Source of the DNA: an uncultured Bacteroidota bacterium
GTDB lineage: Bacteria > Bacteroidota > Bacteroidia > 2-12-FULL-35-15
Reading direction: 5' to 3'
DNA length: 23,707 bases
Assembly (NCBI GenBank): GCA_903881065.1
Contig: CAIRRW010000347.1
Coordinates: forward strand, 1 to 23,707
The notes under the pieces are model-generated. The model was not told where the DNA came from. It did not search any database and saw nothing but the letters and a program-made list of their open reading frames with translations. Shown one piece after another: positions 1 to 6,715 of the stretch (position 1 is the first letter of the stretch; the number at the start of each line of letters is the position of its first letter). A program made the translations under genes and the position numbers.

Positions 1-2
1 AG

Positions 3-68
3 GCAAAAGCAAATTCAAGAGCAAAATTGCAGTTTGATTACCGAGCAAATGTAGTTACCGGAGTCTGA
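3..68 (+). CDS. Possible 3' end of an upstream gene (partial)
   Basis: The third forward frame is open from the left edge to a TGA at 66-68 and reads as 21 residues ending RANVVTGV. The sequence alternates polar and hydrophobic residues like the end of a beta-rich protein. The other two forward frames close earlier, at 35-37 and 52-54. A terminator-like hairpin follows at 122-141, as expected after a gene end. The piece is too short to assign a family, and it may not be coding at all. Confidence 0.25.
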   Translation, partial: AKANSRAKLQFDYRANVVTGV

Positions 69-115
69 TTATTTTTTAATAACTATACAAAAGTAGTTGC
101 CGGAGCCTAGTTATT
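51..115. repeat. Imperfect 23-bp direct repeat at the left end
   Basis: Bases 51-73 and 93-115 match at 19 of 23 positions and are offset by 42 bp, a multiple of three. In the frame of the possible upstream gene the copies read VVTGV-stop and VVAGA-stop, so this may be a duplicated gene end. Confidence 0.6.
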
Positions 116-121
116 AAAAAA
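72..121. repeat. Perfect 13-bp inverted repeat
   Basis: The arm TTTTTTAATAACT (72-84) is the exact reverse complement of 109-121, with a 24-base loop that contains most of the second copy of the 23-bp direct repeat. The right arm runs into the adjacent hairpin at 122-141. An outer pair, 19-27 against 142-150, is also exactly complementary over 9 bp, so the arrangement is nested. Confidence 0.6.
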
Positions 122-141
122 CAACTGCACTCCTGCAGTTG
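122..141. terminator. Hairpin terminator, probably bidirectional
   Basis: CAACTGCA (122-129) pairs perfectly with TGCAGTTG (134-141) around a 4-base loop. On the minus strand the stem is followed by a run of six T; on the plus strand only a short ATTTT follows. It lies after the possible end of an upstream plus-strand gene. The better T-run points leftward, so the direction is uncertain. Confidence 0.5.
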
Positions 142-280
142 ATTTTGCTCACTTCTTAATTATTGAAGAAGCAAAAGTTAATAATTGCGTTTTTAAGCCG
201 AAAAAATGAAATGGAAGAATAATTAACCGAAAAACAAACAAAAATAAAGTATAAATCAAACAATTTTAAAAAACAAAACA

Positions 281-1234
281 ATGGATAGAACATGGATTTA
301 TTTAATTAACCCAATTTTAACTGCCACACAAAGTAGTAATATTGTAGGTATTCGCATCAGTAATTTTCATGATGGTGCTTTATTTAATGGTAAAGCCGAC
401 CTGTTTATAGGCGCGCTGTACGATAAATTTCATACTATACATGTTACTTATATTAATGCGAACAATACTCATAAATCTTCACAAGGGCTTCAGGTAGGCA
501 GTACTGATGCATTTGTGTTGTTGGTAGATAATTTGGGAAATGTAAAAATTAATGCTTGGGATGCCAGCATTGCAGTAGTTTATCCGAAAGGGAGTTCTCA
601 ATATAAAGCCCTGCTTCCAAATGGACATTACCCATTTCAGAATGGTACGCAATTGGAACGCATTGCTGCAGCTTCTGCTTTAAGCCTGTCGATAGGCACA
701 GATGTGGCTCTGGCTACTGTAAAAAATAATATTGATGAAACAGTAAAGGCGCTGACTGAATCAGATACGACTCAAAAAGCAGCTTTTAATGCAGTCGACA
801 TTGCAGCTAAATCCCTTGAAACAGCACGAATTGCTATGTCTCAGGCACAATATGGTAATTTAGGAGCTATGATTACTCAATATCAAACCAACCCAACACA
901 AGCTACTGCCTACTTCGATTTGGAAGCAATAAGAAAAGGAAAACAACTTTATTTTGCGAATACTGTAAAGAAAACAGCAAACAAATTTATTGTTGAACGT
1001 ACTGTGGATGCTGAAGCACAAATGATTTTAACTAATTCAGGCGTTACGGTTTTGCGCTTTTATCTGTCGGATAAAAAAACAGGTGCAATAGGTGCAACTT
1101 TTGTAGAACTAGCTCCCGATACCAACAAAACAGTATATGTAAGCGATTTGGGAGACATCACTCTCCTGCATTTTCTTATGGTTTATAATCCTGATACCAT
1201 TAATAAAGGAGGATTTTCTGTGGAATTTTTGTAA
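281..1234 (+). CDS. Unrecognised 317-aa protein
   Basis: I do not recognise the family. The product has no signal peptide or transmembrane segment, so it is probably cytoplasmic or exported by an unusual route. It reads as three parts: a beta-rich N-terminal region (about 1-120), an alanine-rich helical stretch (about 127-190, with AAASALSLS and ALTESDTTQKAAFNAVDIAAKSLETA-type heptads), and a beta-rich C-terminal region (about 210-317) ending in SVEFL. The layout resembles structural or coiled-coil linker proteins more than an enzyme, and no catalytic motif is visible. The start at 281 follows an A-rich stretch (AAAAAACAAAACA) typical of Bacteroidota ribosome-binding regions. The gene stands alone: the preceding 200 bp are repeat-rich without an obvious TAnnTTTG promoter, and a strong hairpin terminator follows. 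Codon use looks ordinary for the window. Confidence 0.75.
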   Translation: MDRTWIYLINPILTATQSSNIVGIRISNFHDGALFNGKADLFIGALYDKFHTIHVTYINANNTHKSSQGLQVGSTDAFVLLVDNLGNVKINAWDASIAVVYPKGSSQYKALLPNGHYPFQNGTQLERIAAASALSLSIGTDVALATVKNNIDETVKALTESDTTQKAAFNAVDIAAKSLETARIAMSQAQYGNLGAMITQYQTNPTQATAYFDLEAIRKGKQLYFANTVKKTANKFIVERTVDAEAQMILTNSGVTVLRFYLSDKKTGAIGATFVELAPDTNKTVYVSDLGDITLLHFLMVYNPDTINKGGFSVEFL

Positions 1235-1261
1235 GGAATTTGCTTAGTTTATTGCACAAGA

Positions 1262-1292
1262 AAAGTCCCGTTCAGATAATGAACGGGACTTT
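1262..1292. terminator. Strong bidirectional terminator between convergent genes
   Basis: A perfect 13-bp stem, AAAGTCCCGTTCA (1262-1274) with 1280-1292, encloses a 5-base loop. The stem has a GC-rich core and A/T-rich ends, giving A-tract/T-tract flanks on both strands. It lies between the 3' ends of the 317-aa gene (plus) and the P-type ATPase gene (minus), so it can serve both. Confidence 0.85.
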
Positions 1293-1296
1293 CCTA

Positions 1297-1341
1297 TTTA
1301 CACAGACTAGTAAACCAATGAACCTGTAAACCAATGAACCT
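1297..1341. repeat. Dispersed repeat with a 16-bp tandem duplication
   Basis: GTAAACCAATGAACCT occurs twice exactly, at 1310-1325 and 1326-1341. The preceding TTTACACAGACTA (1297-1309) recurs exactly at 11068-11080, and the core TAAACCAATGAACC recurs at 22061-22074. All copies lie just beyond gene 3' ends. Confidence 0.75.
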
Positions 1342-1344
1342 GTT

Positions 1345-3759
1345 TTACAAACGTTTGCTTTTTGCAATAAGCGTAGTAGATACTGTTGCAAGCAATACAA
1401 TGGAAACCGAACTTATCGGCATCAAAATAGCTGCTACCACAGGTGATAAAATACCTTGTACTGAAAACGATAATCCAATGAAATTATAAATAAGAGATAT
1501 AACAAATGTAGTGATGATTACTTTTTTGCTTGCCTTCGCAAGGCCAATAAATGCAGGCATTTTGGCAAATGATGCGCCATCAAGTATAGCATCGCAAGCC
1601 GGCGAAAAGTTATTGGTATCATCCGAAACAGCAATGCCAACATCCGCCTGACGCAATGCTCCTGCATCATTCAGCCCGTCACCAATCATTATTACTTTAT
1701 GTCCGCCTTGCTGCAAACCTTGCACGTAATTCATCTTTTCTTCCGGTTTCTGATTGAAAAATAAATCCGCTTTCTTTCCAAAAATAGTTTCCAACGTGCC
1801 ACGTTCCGAATCATTATCACCTGATAAAAGTTTCAGGTTAAAAGTTGCCGAAAGCTTTGTTACCAAGTTATTCAATCCTGTACGATACGCATTTGCAAAA
1901 CTGAAATATCCGATTATTTCTCCATCAATCATCAGAAATACTTTTGCTGAGGTGTTGGCAGCAGATGATACAGCGCCGGTTACAAAAAACTCCGAACCGA
2001 GTATCACATATTTTCCATCCACATATCCTTTCGTTCCTTTGCCAGCTATCTCAACAAAATCTTTAACAGGTAATATTTTTCCTGTTTCAAATTGAGTATG
2101 AATTTTTCTGCTCAATGGATGAGAGGATTGTGCAGCAAGCGAAGTAACCAATTGTAAATCGTATTCTTTTAATTTAGGGCCAACAAAATCAACTGCCGAA
2201 CCATGTGTAATTGTTCCTGTTTTATCAAAAATTACGGTATCTGTTTTCGCTAACTTGTCAATAACAGCAGCGTTTTTAAGATAGAATTTATTGCTGCCCA
2301 ATATGCGTAGAATATTACCGGTTGCAAATGTATTGGTTAAAAGCAGTCCGCAGGGACAAGCCACAATAAGCACAGCAGTAAAAGCATTCAGCGCTTTGCT
2401 GCTATCCATCAGCATCCAATATCCTGCTGCAGCAAAAGCAATTATCAAAACAATAATGGTAAAATATTTATTTATCCTGTCGATGTATGTCTGATTCGAC
2501 TCTGTTTGTTGGGCTTTGCTTTCCTTATTCCAAAGTTGAGTAAGGTAACTTTGTGAAGTAGGATTAATAATCTCGAGCTCCACAGCGCCATCCAATTGTT
2601 TACCACCGGCATATATCAAGTCGCCCTTTTTCTTACTCACCGGCTCCGATTCGCCTGTAATAAAGCTGTAATCGATATGTGTTTGCTCACTAAGTAAAAC
2701 AGAATCCGAAGGAATTAATTCGTTATTCCGAATGATAATCCGATTACCTTTCTTCAATTGCGATACCGGCAAATTCTCTTCTGTTCCATTATCTTTTTTT
2801 ACGGTAACACCCACCGGGAAGTATGATTTATAGTCGCGTTCAAACGAAAGAGTTTCGTATGTTCTATTCTGAAAAAATCTTCCGGCAAGCATAAAAAAAG
2901 TAATTCCGCAAAGCGAATCCATATACCCTGCACCGGTATGAGTAAGAATTTCGTATGCACTTCGCAGAAAAGTAACAATCAATGCAAGTGCAATGGGCGC
3001 ATCAATATTCAGGTATTTATATTGAATACTTTTCCATGCAGAAACAAAAAATCCTGACGCACTGTAGAAGAATACTGGTAACGAAAGAATAAGATTGAGG
3101 TAACCGAAAAAGTATTTCAACCCGGGCTGTTCATGAAAGTTACCCAATGAAAAGTATTCTGGGAAACTCAGCATCATTATATTACCGAAACAAAATCCGG
3201 CAAGCCCTATCTTAATTATCTGAGTTTTATTGGTAACCTTTTCAGGTTTGCTTTCCAAGTCATTAAGGTTTATCAGTGGCTCATAACCTATATGGCCAAG
3301 CAGTTCCGCCACTTCTGATAGTTTTACCTTTTCATTATTAAATACAATTGTCGCTTCTTTCTTCAGAAAATTAACGGTCGAACTTATTACTTCTTCATTC
3401 AAGCGATGCAAATTTTCCAACAACCAGATACACGAACTGCAATGTATTTTTGGTATGTATAAAGTGATATGCGTTTGGTGTCCGTCGGTAAACTGGATAA
3501 GTTTATTTTTTATTTCCTCGTTATCCAGGTAACTGTATTTGCCCGAATAAAGAAATTTTGCAGGAGAAATACCCGGATTGGAATTTAAATTATAATAAGT
3601 GCAAAGATTGTTTTCCTTTAAAATGTCGTATACTAACTTACATCCTTCGCAACAAAAACTCTTTTCATCAAAATGAATTGTCTCTGCCTTGCACGATTCG
3701 CCGCAATGGTAACATTCCACCTGCGTCGACTTGTCAACTTTATAATTTTGGGGTTTCAT
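1345..3759 (-). CDS. ccoI: Copper-type P1B ATPase, CcoI/FixI-like
   Basis: This inner-membrane P1B-type ATPase probably exports copper for maturation of cbb3-type cytochrome oxidase, the usual role of CcoI/FixI. An N-terminal Cys-rich metal-binding region (CYHCGESC at 16-23, CCEGC at 36-40) precedes an HMA domain with CSSC at 107-110. Then come paired membrane helices, TGES (368-371) in the actuator domain, the CPC ion-binding motif (468-470), the phosphorylated Asp512 in DKTGT, the HP dipeptide (547-548) and GDGLND (693-698). The Cys-rich N-terminus before the HMA domain is typical of CcoI rather than CopA. At 804 aa it is full length. The usual partners ccoS and ccoNOP do not follow it; it ends at a terminator. 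It faces away from a PAS kinase/CRP regulator pair across 137 bp holding two FNR-like palindromes. The copper/cbb3 role is inferred from family and context. Confidence 0.9.
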   Translation of the reverse strand: MKPQNYKVDKSTQVECYHCGESCKAETIHFDEKSFCCEGCKLVYDILKENNLCTYYNLNSNPGISPAKFLYSGKYSYLDNEEIKNKLIQFTDGHQTHITLYIPKIHCSSCIWLLENLHRLNEEVISSTVNFLKKEATIVFNNEKVKLSEVAELLGHIGYEPLINLNDLESKPEKVTNKTQIIKIGLAGFCFGNIMMLSFPEYFSLGNFHEQPGLKYFFGYLNLILSLPVFFYSASGFFVSAWKSIQYKYLNIDAPIALALIVTFLRSAYEILTHTGAGYMDSLCGITFFMLAGRFFQNRTYETLSFERDYKSYFPVGVTVKKDNGTEENLPVSQLKKGNRIIIRNNELIPSDSVLLSEQTHIDYSFITGESEPVSKKKGDLIYAGGKQLDGAVELEIINPTSQSYLTQLWNKESKAQQTESNQTYIDRINKYFTIIVLIIAFAAAGYWMLMDSSKALNAFTAVLIVACPCGLLLTNTFATGNILRILGSNKFYLKNAAVIDKLAKTDTVIFDKTGTITHGSAVDFVGPKLKEYDLQLVTSLAAQSSHPLSRKIHTQFETGKILPVKDFVEIAGKGTKGYVDGKYVILGSEFFVTGAVSSAANTSAKVFLMIDGEIIGYFSFANAYRTGLNNLVTKLSATFNLKLLSGDNDSERGTLETIFGKKADLFFNQKPEEKMNYVQGLQQGGHKVIMIGDGLNDAGALRQADVGIAVSDDTNNFSPACDAILDGASFAKMPAFIGLAKASKKVIITTFVISLIYNFIGLSFSVQGILSPVVAAILMPISSVSIVLLATVSTTLIAKSKRL

Positions 3760-3776
3760 AGTTTATTTTTATTGAC

Positions 3777-3784
3777 CAAAGGTC
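3777..3784 (-). promoter_or_regulatory. Candidate -7 element of ccoI
   Basis: On the minus strand this reads GACCTTTG, one base from TAnnTTTG. It predicts a start near 3772 and a short A-rich leader. The palindrome centred at 3813.5 lies 29.5 bases from its first base, exactly the spacing seen before the 6272 gene. A perfect match, TATTTTTG, also lies at 3792-3799 on the same strand and could be the real element. Confidence 0.45.
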
Positions 3785-3804
3785 GTAATTGCAAAAATAA
3801 TACA

Positions 3805-3822
3805 TTCTGAGGCCGGTCAGAA
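3805..3822. promoter_or_regulatory. CRP/FNR-type palindrome upstream of ccoI
   Basis: TTCTGA-N6-TCAGAA is a perfect palindrome with the TGA-N6-TCA geometry of CRP/FNR-family operators. Its centre (3813.5) lies about 41.5 bp upstream of the start predicted for ccoI from the -7 element at 3777-3784, the class II activator position. The natural regulator is the receiver-CRP protein encoded at 5108-6166. Confidence 0.55.
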
Positions 3823-3829
3823 CAAAAAC

Positions 3830-3841
3830 TGACATTCGTCA
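3830..3841. promoter_or_regulatory. Second CRP/FNR-type palindrome, upstream of the kinase
   Basis: TGACATTCGTCA is a TGAC-N4-GTCA palindrome, again TGA-N6-TCA. Its centre (3835.5) lies 51.5 bases before the -7 element at 3887, 22 bp (two helical turns) further than in the two class II-like arrangements. This would suit a class I activator site and suggests autoregulation of the kinase/regulator operon. Confidence 0.45.
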
Positions 3842-3886
3842 TATTTTTTAAAAAACAAAGTTTCTAACATTGTAGATTAAATTTCT

Positions 3887-3894
3887 TAGATTTG
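3887..3894 (+). promoter_or_regulatory. -7 element of the kinase/regulator operon
   Basis: TAGATTTG is a perfect TAnnTTTG match. Initiation would be expected around 3899-3901, at or just inside the ATG at 3897, which argues that the true start codon is the next in-frame ATG at 3921. No good -33 element is visible at normal spacing (a TTG lies 14 bp upstream), which fits an activator-dependent promoter. Confidence 0.55.
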
Positions 3895-3920
3895 CGATGG
3901 ATTATATAGTAAAAAACAAA

Positions 3921-5102
3921 ATGGATAGTAAGGAGGGTGTAGATGCGCTTTTTTTATTTGCGTCGGAAGGAATAATAGTTGCAAACGAGAGTGGGGATAT
4001 TACCCGCGTTAATCCGAGTGCAGAAAGACTTTTTGGGTATGATAAAGGAGAGCTGATTGGCAAAAAGATTGAATTATTAATTCCCAAACGACTTACTCAT
4101 AAACATATTGATCAGCGGGGAAAATATAATCAAGCTCCTGATCCTCGTTCAATGGGAAAAAGTAGGGAGTTGTTTGCTCTTAGAAAAGATGGCTCTGAAT
4201 TTCCTGTTGAAATAAGTTTAAGTCCGTATTCTTCTTCTTCAGGAAATTATGTAATTGCTTTTATAATTGACATTACTGTTAGAAAACTTGCTGAAGAAAA
4301 GCTTAAAAATTATTCTGCAGAACTGGAGAAGCAAGTAAAGAATCGTACACTTATTTTAGAAGAAGCAATTCAGGAATTGGAAAAAACCAAGATAGATTTG
4401 CATAATTCATTAAATAAAGAAAAAGAATTGAATGAATTGAAGTCACGATTTGTTTCAATGGCTTCACATGAATTCAGAACACCTCTTACCACAATGATGT
4501 CATCTCTTAGTTTAGTTACTAAATATGGAGAACAAAATGATAAGGAAAGCCAGTTAAAGCATGTTGGGAAAATTAAAACTTCAATAAATAACCTAACAGA
4601 TATTTTAAATGATTTCCTTTCGGTTTCTAAATTGGAAGAAGGGAAAATTGAAAATATCCCGGAGGAAATTAACCTTAAGAAATTTATTTCAGACGTCATT
4701 TCGGAGATGCAATCGATGGCAACTAACGGTCAAAAGTTAGTACAAACTTTTTCAGGACATGAAGTGGTATTAATTGATAAGAAGCTATTGAAAAACGTTT
4801 TGTTTAATTTAATATCAAATGCAATTAAATTTTCTCCTGAAGGAGGAGTAATTGAAGTCATCTCGCAGGTATTAAATTCATCAATTAAAATCTCGGTAAA
4901 AGATAATGGAATTGGAATTTCCAAAGAAGATCAAAAGCACTTATTCGAACGGTTCTTCCGTGGGCATAATGCCACTCACATTCAAGGCACAGGTTTAGGT
5001 TTAAACATAGTTGCAAGATATGCTGAGTTGATGAATGGATCGCTTGATTTTGAAAGTATAGAAAATAAAGAAACAACATTTACAATAATAATCCCACAAT
5101 AA
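3921..5102 (+). CDS. FixL-like cytoplasmic PAS sensor histidine kinase
   Basis: This soluble sensor kinase probably phosphorylates the receiver-CRP regulator encoded 5 bp downstream. Numbering from the ATG at 3921: a PAS domain (about 5-122), a coiled-coil linker (about 124-172), a HisKA helix with His183 in SHEFRTP, and an ATPase domain with N box NLISNA (296-301), DNGIG (328-332) and GTGLGL (356-361). No membrane segment is present. The PAS region resembles FixL (RLFGY...IPKR...RKDGSEFP), but aligning it with memory of Bradyrhizobium FixL puts Arg76 (DPRSMG) where FixL has its heme-ligand His. Heme binding of that kind is therefore unlikely. I chose 3921 because the -7 element at 3887-3894 would start transcription around 3900 and the A-rich GTAAAAAACAAA precedes this ATG. 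An in-frame ATG at 3897 would add eight residues. Confidence 0.88.
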   Translation: MDSKEGVDALFLFASEGIIVANESGDITRVNPSAERLFGYDKGELIGKKIELLIPKRLTHKHIDQRGKYNQAPDPRSMGKSRELFALRKDGSEFPVEISLSPYSSSSGNYVIAFIIDITVRKLAEEKLKNYSAELEKQVKNRTLILEEAIQELEKTKIDLHNSLNKEKELNELKSRFVSMASHEFRTPLTTMMSSLSLVTKYGEQNDKESQLKHVGKIKTSINNLTDILNDFLSVSKLEEGKIENIPEEINLKKFISDVISEMQSMATNGQKLVQTFSGHEVVLIDKKLLKNVLFNLISNAIKFSPEGGVIEVISQVLNSSIKISVKDNGIGISKEDQKHLFERFFRGHNATHIQGTGLGLNIVARYAELMNGSLDFESIENKETTFTIIIPQ

Positions 5103-5107
5103 ACCCT

Positions 5108-6166
5108 ATGAAAAAAATACTATTAATTGAAGACAATAAAGATGTGCGTGAAAACACAGCTGAAATACTGAAACTGGCAAATTACAATGTAATCACTGCT
5201 AAAAACGGTAAAGAAGGTGTGGAAATGGCTCAGAAAGATAAACCGGATCTAATAATATGTGATATTATGATGCCTGTGTTGGATGGACATGGAGCGCTGC
5301 ACATGCTTTCTAAAAACGAAGAAACATCCAGTATTCCCTTTATCTTTTTAACAGCAAAAGCAGAGCGTAGTGACTTCAGAAAAGGCATGGAAATGGGCGC
5401 AGATGACTATTTAACAAAGCCATTTGATGATGTTGAATTATTAAATGCAATTGAAAGCCGTCTCAAAAAGAATAATATACTAAGAAAGGAATTTTCTAAG
5501 AATATAGAAGGATTAAATGAATTTATAAATCAGGCTAAAGGAGTTGATTCTCTTAAAAAATTGTCTGAAGACAGGGATGTAAGACTTTATAAAAAGAAGG
5601 ATGATATTTATACGGAAGGAAGTTATCCAAAAGGTATTTATTTTGTGAATAAAGGGAAAGTTAAGATTTATAAGACAAATGGATACGGCAAAGAATTAAT
5701 TACTGAATTACACAAGGAAGGAGATTTCTTCGGTTACCTTTCTTTATTACAGGATGAAAAACATACAAGTACTGCTACTACTCTTGAGGACTCGCAAATT
5801 TACATGATTCCTAAGGAAGACTTTTTCTCACTTATCTATAAAAATTCGGAGGTGTCTAAAAAGTTTATCGAAATGCTTTCCAATAATCTGAGAGAAACCG
5901 AATTACAACTTGTTAAATTGGCATATAATTCCGTTAGAAAAAGGGTAGCTGAAGCACTTGTAAAGCTATCGGATAAGTATAAAAAAGAAGGGGACACTAA
6001 GTTTAGTATGCATGTATCCAGAGAAGATCTTGCCAATATAGTTGGTACTGCTACCGAAACTGTAATTCGTACGCTTAGTGATTTTAAAGAAGATCAGTTA
6101 ATTGAAGTTACCGGTGGTACAATCACAATCCTTAACTACAGCAAACTTGCAACTATGAGGAATTAA
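5108..6166 (+). CDS. Response regulator fused to a CRP/FNR-type DNA-binding protein
   Basis: This transcription regulator joins a receiver domain to a CRP/FNR module. The receiver (about 1-120) has the acidic pair Glu8/Asp9, phospho-acceptor Asp52 (CDIMMP), Thr82 and Lys104 (TKPF). A cNMP-type beta roll follows (about 148-245), then a dimer helix and a helix-turn-helix (about 300-335). The recognition helix ATETVIR keeps Glu317 and Arg321, the positions that read the TGA half-site in CRP and FNR, which matches the TGA-N6-TCA palindromes upstream of ccoI, of its own operon and of the 6272 gene. The only cysteine is Cys51, so an FNR-like Fe-S cluster is excluded; signal entry should be by phosphorylation. 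It is cotranscribed with the PAS kinase (5-bp gap). Functionally it looks like FixJ and FixK in one chain. Such fusions occur in Bacteroidota; the target genes are inferred. Confidence 0.9.
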   Translation: MKKILLIEDNKDVRENTAEILKLANYNVITAKNGKEGVEMAQKDKPDLIICDIMMPVLDGHGALHMLSKNEETSSIPFIFLTAKAERSDFRKGMEMGADDYLTKPFDDVELLNAIESRLKKNNILRKEFSKNIEGLNEFINQAKGVDSLKKLSEDRDVRLYKKKDDIYTEGSYPKGIYFVNKGKVKIYKTNGYGKELITELHKEGDFFGYLSLLQDEKHTSTATTLEDSQIYMIPKEDFFSLIYKNSEVSKKFIEMLSNNLRETELQLVKLAYNSVRKRVAEALVKLSDKYKKEGDTKFSMHVSREDLANIVGTATETVIRTLSDFKEDQLIEVTGGTITILNYSKLATMRN

Positions 6167-6197
6167 GTGTGTCGTAACTGATAACAATCATATTCTT

Positions 6198-6215
6198 TTC
6201 TGACCGCACTCATTT
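6198..6215. promoter_or_regulatory. CRP/FNR-type site upstream of the membrane protein/usp operon
   Basis: TTCTGA-N6-TCATTT has the same left half-site and TGA-N6-TCA geometry as the ccoI palindrome. Its centre (6206.5) is 29.5 bases from the first base of the -7 element at 6236, identical to the ccoI arrangement, placing it near -41.5. Confidence 0.55.
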
Positions 6216-6243
6216 TGTTCACATAATTACCTAGTTACCTTTG
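6213..6243 (+). promoter_or_regulatory. Promoter of the membrane protein/usp operon
   Basis: TACCTTTG (6236-6243) is a perfect TAnnTTTG -7 element. TTTTG at 6213-6217 lies 18 bases upstream as the -33 element. Initiation is expected near 6248, leaving a leader of about 24 bases that contains GGAAAAAAGG before the ATG at 6272. Confidence 0.6.
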
Positions 6244-6271
6244 TTTCAATAAAATAATTGGAAAAAAGGTA

Positions 6272-6709
6272 ATGGTATTTATTTTTCAGCACCATTTGGT
6301 ATTTGCTGCATTTATAGCTCAGGTTTTTCTTGGCTTACTATTCTTTTTTAATAGTTATGAGCTATCTTCCCGTATTAAAATGGACAATTTTGTTGTGGCT
6401 TACAAATACTCTTTTGTAAACAATAGTACTCCTAAACTCGTTACTGTTTTGTGGTCACGGATCATATCCTACGTTGAATTAATAGTAGGCTTTCTTCTTA
6501 CCATTTGCCAATATAAATATTGCTCTCATGTTTTTTTTAAAGTCGATTTAATTCTAGTTTCCATTGCATTTGGTATAACTATACTAAAGTGGGACATACG
6601 TTTTGTATCTCCTCTTTTGGCTGCTGTTTTATTCTTGTTGTCTGTTCCAACTGTCTGGAATTATTGGTCGTTTGATGGCCTTATATTTAATAGTAATAAT
6701 TTATTTTAA
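6272..6709 (+). CDS. Small four-helix membrane protein, DoxX/MauE-like shape
   Basis: The 145-aa product has four likely membrane helices at about 9-27, 63-80, 88-105 and 110-128, with short loops. Size and helix count suit the DoxX/MauE superfamily, but I see no decisive motif, so that is only a suggestion. It lies 6 bp before the UspA gene and shares its promoter, which carries a predicted CRP/FNR-type site, so it probably belongs to the low-oxygen or stress response set up by the kinase/regulator pair. The start at 6272 is supported by GGAAAAAAGG just upstream, one of the few Shine-Dalgarno-like stretches in the window. Residues 76-90 are Cys- and aromatic-rich (LTICQYKYCSHVFFK), but no clear metal site is formed. 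Confidence 0.75.
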   Translation: MVFIFQHHLVFAAFIAQVFLGLLFFFNSYELSSRIKMDNFVVAYKYSFVNNSTPKLVTVLWSRIISYVELIVGFLLTICQYKYCSHVFFKVDLILVSIAFGITILKWDIRFVSPLLAAVLFLLSVPTVWNYWSFDGLIFNSNNLF

Positions 6710-6715
6710 TTAATT

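Noticed and set aside
1754..2494. Plus-strand reading frames inside ccoI
   Set aside because: They lie opposite a full-length, motif-complete P-type ATPase gene and show no protein-like pattern.
3774..3784. GACC-AAA-GGTC as a fourth FNR-like operator
   Set aside because: The palindrome has odd spacing (3 bp) and overlaps the likely -7 element, so it does not fit TGA-N6-TCA geometry.
3921..5102. Heme-based oxygen sensor FixL
   Set aside because: The FixL heme-ligand His is Arg76 in my alignment, so FixL proper is not supported.
5108..6166. Fe-S cluster FNR
   Set aside because: There is no N-terminal Cys set; the only Cys (51) lies beside the phospho-acceptor Asp.
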